A stretch of 64,000 nt of DNA, from the NCBI GenBank assembly GCA_028583605.1, contig CM053328.1, forward strand, positions 4,905,304 through 4,969,303, written 5' to 3'. The position numbers and the translations under genes were made by a program. Positions 59,771-64,000 of the stretch are shown one piece after another (the stretch's first letter is position 1; each line of letters begins with the position of its first letter). The notes beneath the pieces were generated by a model that searched no databases, was not told where the DNA came from, and saw only the letters and a program-made list of their open reading frames with translations. The stretch comes from Dastarcus helophoroides. Its lineage: Eukaryota > Arthropoda > Insecta > Coleoptera > Bothrideridae.

Positions 59771-60039
59771 AAGCAGGCGCCTAGGGGCCTGAGAGACAAC
59801 TATATTTGGGGATGAGATTTAATTGTTAAAAAAAATCTGAGGCGCGTTATACAATATTTGTCTAGGTTGCTACCAACATTTAATCACCACTGGTATCATG
59901 CTTTTTAAAAATCATACTCCTTAGAGTTACAATAAGAAACGATTGGTGATTGGTAACCTTCTAAAAAACTATGGCATCGTTAAAAACATAGAACAAAATT
60001 TATAAAAAATAATTCTTTTCGATAAATAAATAAACCGAT

Positions 60040-60253
60040 TATGGTCTACAAAAATGTAGAATTTATTGAAATATATACAATATATAATTGTCAAAAGTTA
60101 CAAAACTTTTCAAGATACAAATCAGTATTGAACTGTTAAAAAATTCGTCTATTCCTTAAAAAACGAATCCACTAAATAAACACTTCTTTGTACAAACGTC
60201 GTCATAATTCCAAATATAAAAATTCCTAAAAATCAAAAACCAGTGTTCCTAAT
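60040..60253 (-). other. 4E-BP: 3' UTR of 4E-BP with AATAAA signal
   Basis: About 215 bp follows the stop codon on the minus strand. It contains AATAAA at 60067-60062, with T/G-rich sequence (catttttgtag) just after it. Cleavage is expected 15-25 nt downstream, near 60040. The exact site is inferred. Confidence 0.6.
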
Positions 60254-60465
60254 TTATAAGTCTATGTGGAATTGGTCCTCGGAGTCGTCTTTCTTATTTG
60301 CGTTATTCTTGGCCACTGGTGGCGGCTTCTTGGGGCTGCTCTGCGGCTTCCTATTGGGGGATCCCCTGCAAATGCTGTCGGGAATGTTGAAAGTCGGCGG
60401 TGTTTTTGAAATGGGGGAATTCCTAAGATTCATGAGATGTGACTTTTCGTAGACGATTTTCGTGC
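60254..60465 (-). CDS. 4E-BP: eIF4E-binding protein (4E-BP/Thor), last coding exon
   Basis: 4E-BP is a small cytoplasmic translational repressor. Unphosphorylated, it binds the cap-binding protein eIF4E and blocks eIF4G; TOR phosphorylation releases it. The exon follows a 3' splice site (ctgtttcag, AG complementary to 60467-60466) and begins in phase 1. With a G from the previous exon it encodes about 70 residues starting GTKIVYEKSHLMNLRNSP, then the stop TAA at 60256-60254. YEKSHLM (residues 6-12) is the eIF4E-binding YXXXXL-hydrophobic motif. S17 and T22 align without gaps to human S65 and T70 (RNSP...KTPP). The C-terminal FHIDL is the TOS motif (human FEMDI). The phase-1 G|GT boundary just before the binding motif fits known 4E-BP genes as I recall them. 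The middle is Pro/Lys-rich and variable. The N-terminal exon, with the first TOR sites, is not in the window. The plus-strand frame over the same bases is a shadow. Confidence 0.95.
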
Positions 60466-62029
60466 CTGAAACAGAATTTTATTTTTAGTTAACTCGACCA
60501 ATCAAAGATAAACATTTTTTTTCCACCACGGTTGCTTATGTTGAGAGCAAATTTGATTTTCTCTGAAAAATTTGGTGTTTTTAGAGATTCACAATTTTTT
60601 TGAAGTTTCGGGTTTTTTGTTTAGGATATTTTATTAGGTATTATTTTTGTTCTAACATTCTATCTTTTTCTTCAGTTTTACCTAAAAAATTTGCTAAATC
60701 CCTCCCCCTATTTTGTGGAAATTTAGATTTCTTATCAAAATTCTAGTTTTAAATTAGCAACTTCGAAATTTTGATTTTATATTCGATTATCCATCTGGGG
60801 AGATTTTTACTTTATTTTCGAAATATTATGAAAATTTGACGTTTTTTTCAAAAGCCTCAATTTACGTTTTCAATTTTTCTTTACTTAAACTAAATTTTCA
60901 ACAAAATTTCGATTTTTCTCTAATATTTAAAGTTTATTGTTTCCCCAACATCAATTTCGAAATTTCTATATTTTTTCGAAATTTCAATTCTATAATTTTG
61001 TTTTTTTTAGAAATTCAAGATTTTCCGTTTTTAACTTTTTAGCACTCTTTCTAACATTTCCCTTTAAACTGTAAATTTCTTGGAAATGATTTTATAAATT
61101 TCAATTTTTCCTCAAAATTTTGCTTCATTTCTAAAAATTTTCGGTTTAACCTTTTTTTTTAATTTCAGGGATTAAGCTTGAATTCTTTTTTAAATTTCGA
61201 AATGTCCGTTTAAAATTTGAAAGTTCTTCAAATTCTTCATTTTTAGAGTTTTCCTTCCTCTGGACCTTTCTTGTTATAACCTCAAAACTTGGTGGTTTTG
61301 ATTTTATTTTCTAAAATTTCCCTTAAATCACTTAAATTTTAACATTTTTGAAATTCTAAGTTTAAAGTCTATTTTGTTTAAATTCTTCATTTAAACCAAA
61401 CATCCATTTTCCTTTAAAATTGCTACGCAATTTCCCAATTTTGTCATTTTCTTGAAATTGTTTATAAAATCTGGATTATTTTTCAAATTTCGACTTTTTT
61501 CACATAATTCGAAGTTTACATATTCAGTTGCTGCCTTTTTTGCAACTCCACTCAGAAATTGAACTTTCATTAGAAATTTCGATTCTTATTTGAAAAGTTC
61601 GACTTTTTCTGAAACTTTCAGGTTTGCAGAAGAATTTTTTTGTTAATTTCCAATATCATAATATCGCCTGTAAATTTAACGTTTTTACTCAAAATTCTAA
61701 GTTTAAACAGTCAATTTCTACTTTGTTCGGGAAAATTACACCTTCAAACTGATATTCAGTTCTTTTTCAAAATTTTCTCTTTTAATAACAAAATTTTCAT
61801 CTTTTTCTCAAAATTCAAAGTTTACACTTCAATATTTATTTTTGTGTTTTATTTTTAATTTTACATTTGAAATTCAGAATTGTGACCTAGATATTTTAGT
61901 TTTCCTTTTGAAATTTTGAATTCAAATAACTCCGTGGGGAAGATTTCATGGGAAAAGAACTGCAATACTAATGACCTAACATTTTAACATAATATTATTT
62001 TATCTGTGGACTTGTGGACTTGTGAATTG

Positions 62030-63480
62030 TAGAGAAGTTTTCGTGACTTAAATACTGATGATCTACTAAACGTTCAACGTTTTAACTGAAAATTATTTGG
62101 ATCAGGATCTTCCATGAGAACATTCGCGAATTTTAGATATTTTTTATGATGCACCACCACCAAATACACAACTTTTAACCTAACATTATTTTGCCTAAGA
62201 TTCTCCGATCTGCAAGAAAGGAATGTTTCGTGGCAAAATAATTAAAATACTACCAAATGTCCAAAGTTTTAGCTTGAAGTTATTTTGATCTGGATCCTCC
62301 ATGAGAGCAGTTGCGAATTTTAGGGAAGATTTCATGGGAAAATGACTTCAATACTAATGAACAATCAAATACTCAACTGTTTAACATAATACCATTTTGC
62401 CTTTGGGCCTCCAAGAGCACATTCAGGATCCTTCCTGAGAACATTCGCGAATTTTAGAAAAAATGTCATGGGAAAATGATTGTCCTACTGATGAACCACC
62501 AGATACTGAGCTTTTTAACACCATATCACTTTGCCTGTGGGTCTCCAAGAGCACATACAGGATCTTCCATGAGAACATCGCGAATTTTAGAGAAGATATC
62601 ATAGGAAAATGGTTGCCCCACTGATGAACCATCAAATACTCTTATTTTTAACATAATATCATTTTGCCTGTGGGTCTCCAAGAGCACATTCAGGATCCTC
62701 CATGAGAACATCGCGAATTTTAGAGAAGATTTCATGGGAAAATGGTTGACCTACTGATGAACCATCAAATAGTCATATTTTTAACATAATATCATTTTGC
62801 CTGTGGGCCTCCAAGAGCACTTTCAGGATCATCTTCCATGAGAACATTTGCAAATTTTAGAGAAGAGTTCCTGGGAAAATGGTTGCCCTACTGATAAATC
62901 ACCAAATACTCAACTTTTTAACATCATATCATTTTGCCTGTGGGCCTCCAAGAGCACATTCAAAATCCTCCATGAGAACACTCGCGAATTTTAGAGAAGA
63001 TTTCATGAGAAAGTGGTTGCCCTACTGATGAACCACCAAATACTCAACTTTTTACCATAATATCATTTTGCTTGTGGGCCTCCAAGAGCACATTCAGGAT
63101 CCTCCATGAGAACCTTCACGAATTTTAGAGAAGATTTTATAGAAAAATGGTTGCCCTACTGATGAATCACCAAATACTCAATTTTTTAACATCATATCAT
63201 TTTGCCTATGGGCCTCCGAGAGCACATACAAGATTCTCCATGAGAACATTCGCAAATTTTAAAGATTTCATGGGAAAATGGTTGCCCTACTGATGAACCA
63301 CCAAATACTCAACGTTTTAACATCAAATCATTTTGCCTGTGGACCTCCAAGAATTTTAGAGATTTCGCGGGAAAATTATTGCAATACTGATAAACCACCA
63401 AAATATCCAACTTTTTAGGATTAAATTATTGTATATTTAATGGTCCAACAGGCATTTGTAAATTTTGGAGAATATTTCAT
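62030..63480 (+). repeat. ~135-bp tandem array in the 4E-BP intron
   Basis: About ten units contain gcctgtgggcctccaagagc, atcctccatgagaacattcg, cgaattttagagaagatttc and ctactgatgaaccaccaaat. Unit length is about 132-138 bp; the outer units are diverged or truncated. Short minus-strand frames are artefacts. Confidence 0.9.
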
Positions 63481-63734
63481 GACAAAACGATTGAAATATC
63501 TCAGTTTTTTTTAATCTTGGACTTAAATTCCAAATTTTGAAAGTTTCAAAGATTTGGATTGAAGATTTTAGTTGTTTTCTCGTAATTTCGATCTCCATTT
63601 CGAAAATTTGCTAAGAATTAGAAAATTTTTAGTTTAAATATTTCACATTTTTCCACCAAAATATTCGAAATTCGTCATTTTCGAGGTTTACCAATTTTAA
63701 TTTTTAATTTTTTGGCAAAACTCCAAACTTTTAA

Positions 63735-63990
63735 TTACACAGGCCCACAAAAAAAAAGTGGTGTGTGCTGGGTGTCGGACCCACATAGTCCGGCGTATTT
63801 TTTCCCGCTGAACACGAATCTGTAGTCTAAATTGGGGGTCAAACTGCTAAAAGTAGAGAAAAACCAAAAAAACCGATAAAAATCACGATCTCGTATTTTT
63901 TTCTGTTTGATATTATCATTCTTATAATTTTCGTCTTTTCCTGACCCTTTTTTCTTCAAATGACCTGTGAAGTGGATTTCTGCTACATTT
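63735..63990. other. Normal-complexity segment of unknown nature in the intron
   Basis: It stands out from the AT-rich intron (ggtgtgtgctgggtgtcgg, cccacatagtccggcgtatt). The minus frame of 74 codons has no recognisable domain and does not resemble the 4E-BP N-terminus. An old transposon fragment is the likeliest explanation. Confidence 0.3.
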
Positions 63991-64000
63991 TGTTCCTTTT

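Larger units (their letters stand above)
60466..64000 (-). other. 4E-BP: 4E-BP intron (3' part), repeat-filled
   Basis: No candidate for the upstream exon (an YSTTPG-type end with a GT donor) is visible before the window edge, so the intron is over 3.5 kb. 60480-62000 is degenerate T-rich cgaaatttt-type DNA. 62030-63480 is a ~135-bp tandem array. 63480-63730 is again T-rich. Confidence 0.75.

Noticed and set aside
60243..60452. 69-codon plus-strand frame (Gly/Leu-rich, membrane-like)
   Set aside because: Antisense shadow of the 4E-BP exon, which has conserved motifs and a splice site on the minus strand.

Overview
This is a eukaryotic, AT-rich, repeat-dominated window, almost certainly from an arthropod (probably an insect) nuclear genome. 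The one gene I can name is the last coding exon of the eIF4E-binding protein (4E-BP, Drosophila Thor) on the minus strand at 60254-60465. It has a 3' splice site, the eIF4E-binding motif YEKSHLM, the phospho-site block RNSP...TPP, a C-terminal TOS motif FHIDL, and a 3' UTR with an AATAAA signal. Its upstream exon is not in the window, so everything from 60466 to 64000 is intron. Almost every other long reading frame is an artefact of simple or tandem repeats.

Layout: 637-6824 is a giant imperfect palindrome (arms about 1.6 kb after removing insertions, 2-kb spacer). Each arm contains a 285-bp element with its own terminal inverted repeats. The left arm is interrupted by a 694-bp insertion with an 11-bp target duplication that carries a tRNA-like pol III head and, on the same strand, a complete type I hammerhead ribozyme at 1556-1602. 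The right arm is interrupted by a 250-bp foldback hairpin element. 6850-7105 is a GA tract. 7320-15890 is a degenerate A-rich satellite with 2.66-kb and 770-bp higher-order repeats, and it contains a 254-bp solo LTR (9870-10123, TG...CA ends, 5-bp duplication). 15890-16405 holds a non-LTR retrotransposon remnant and a partial copy of the 285-bp element. 16.4-18.7 kb is single-copy-looking DNA.

18.7-27 kb holds copies of a dispersed ~140-bp family whose hairpin resembles a degenerate hammerhead core. It also holds four consecutive heptamer arrays (TATTTTG, TATGTTG, TATTTCC, TATTTCG; 20.5-23.1 kb) and a 172-bp satellite organised as four-monomer higher-order units (24.9-26.8 kb). 29.2-31.4 kb is a 355-bp tandem array and 31.65-33.2 kb is a 99-bp array. 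35.7-44.6 kb is a ~405-bp satellite with A and B monomers. 47.0-49.1 kb is a GAAA/GGAA tract. 52.8-56.0 kb is a ~125-bp satellite with trimeric order, and 62.0-63.5 kb is a ~135-bp array inside the 4E-BP intron. Between these lie kilobases of strand-polarised, degenerate 'cgaaattttgaaaaa' DNA.

The most interesting content is the hammerhead-bearing, tRNA-headed insertion; the dispersed family with compensatory changes in its hairpin; and the repeated occurrence of short perfect palindromes at repeat junctions, which suggests snap-back template switching. All calls are by eye from the sequence; no alignment, folding or database search was run.
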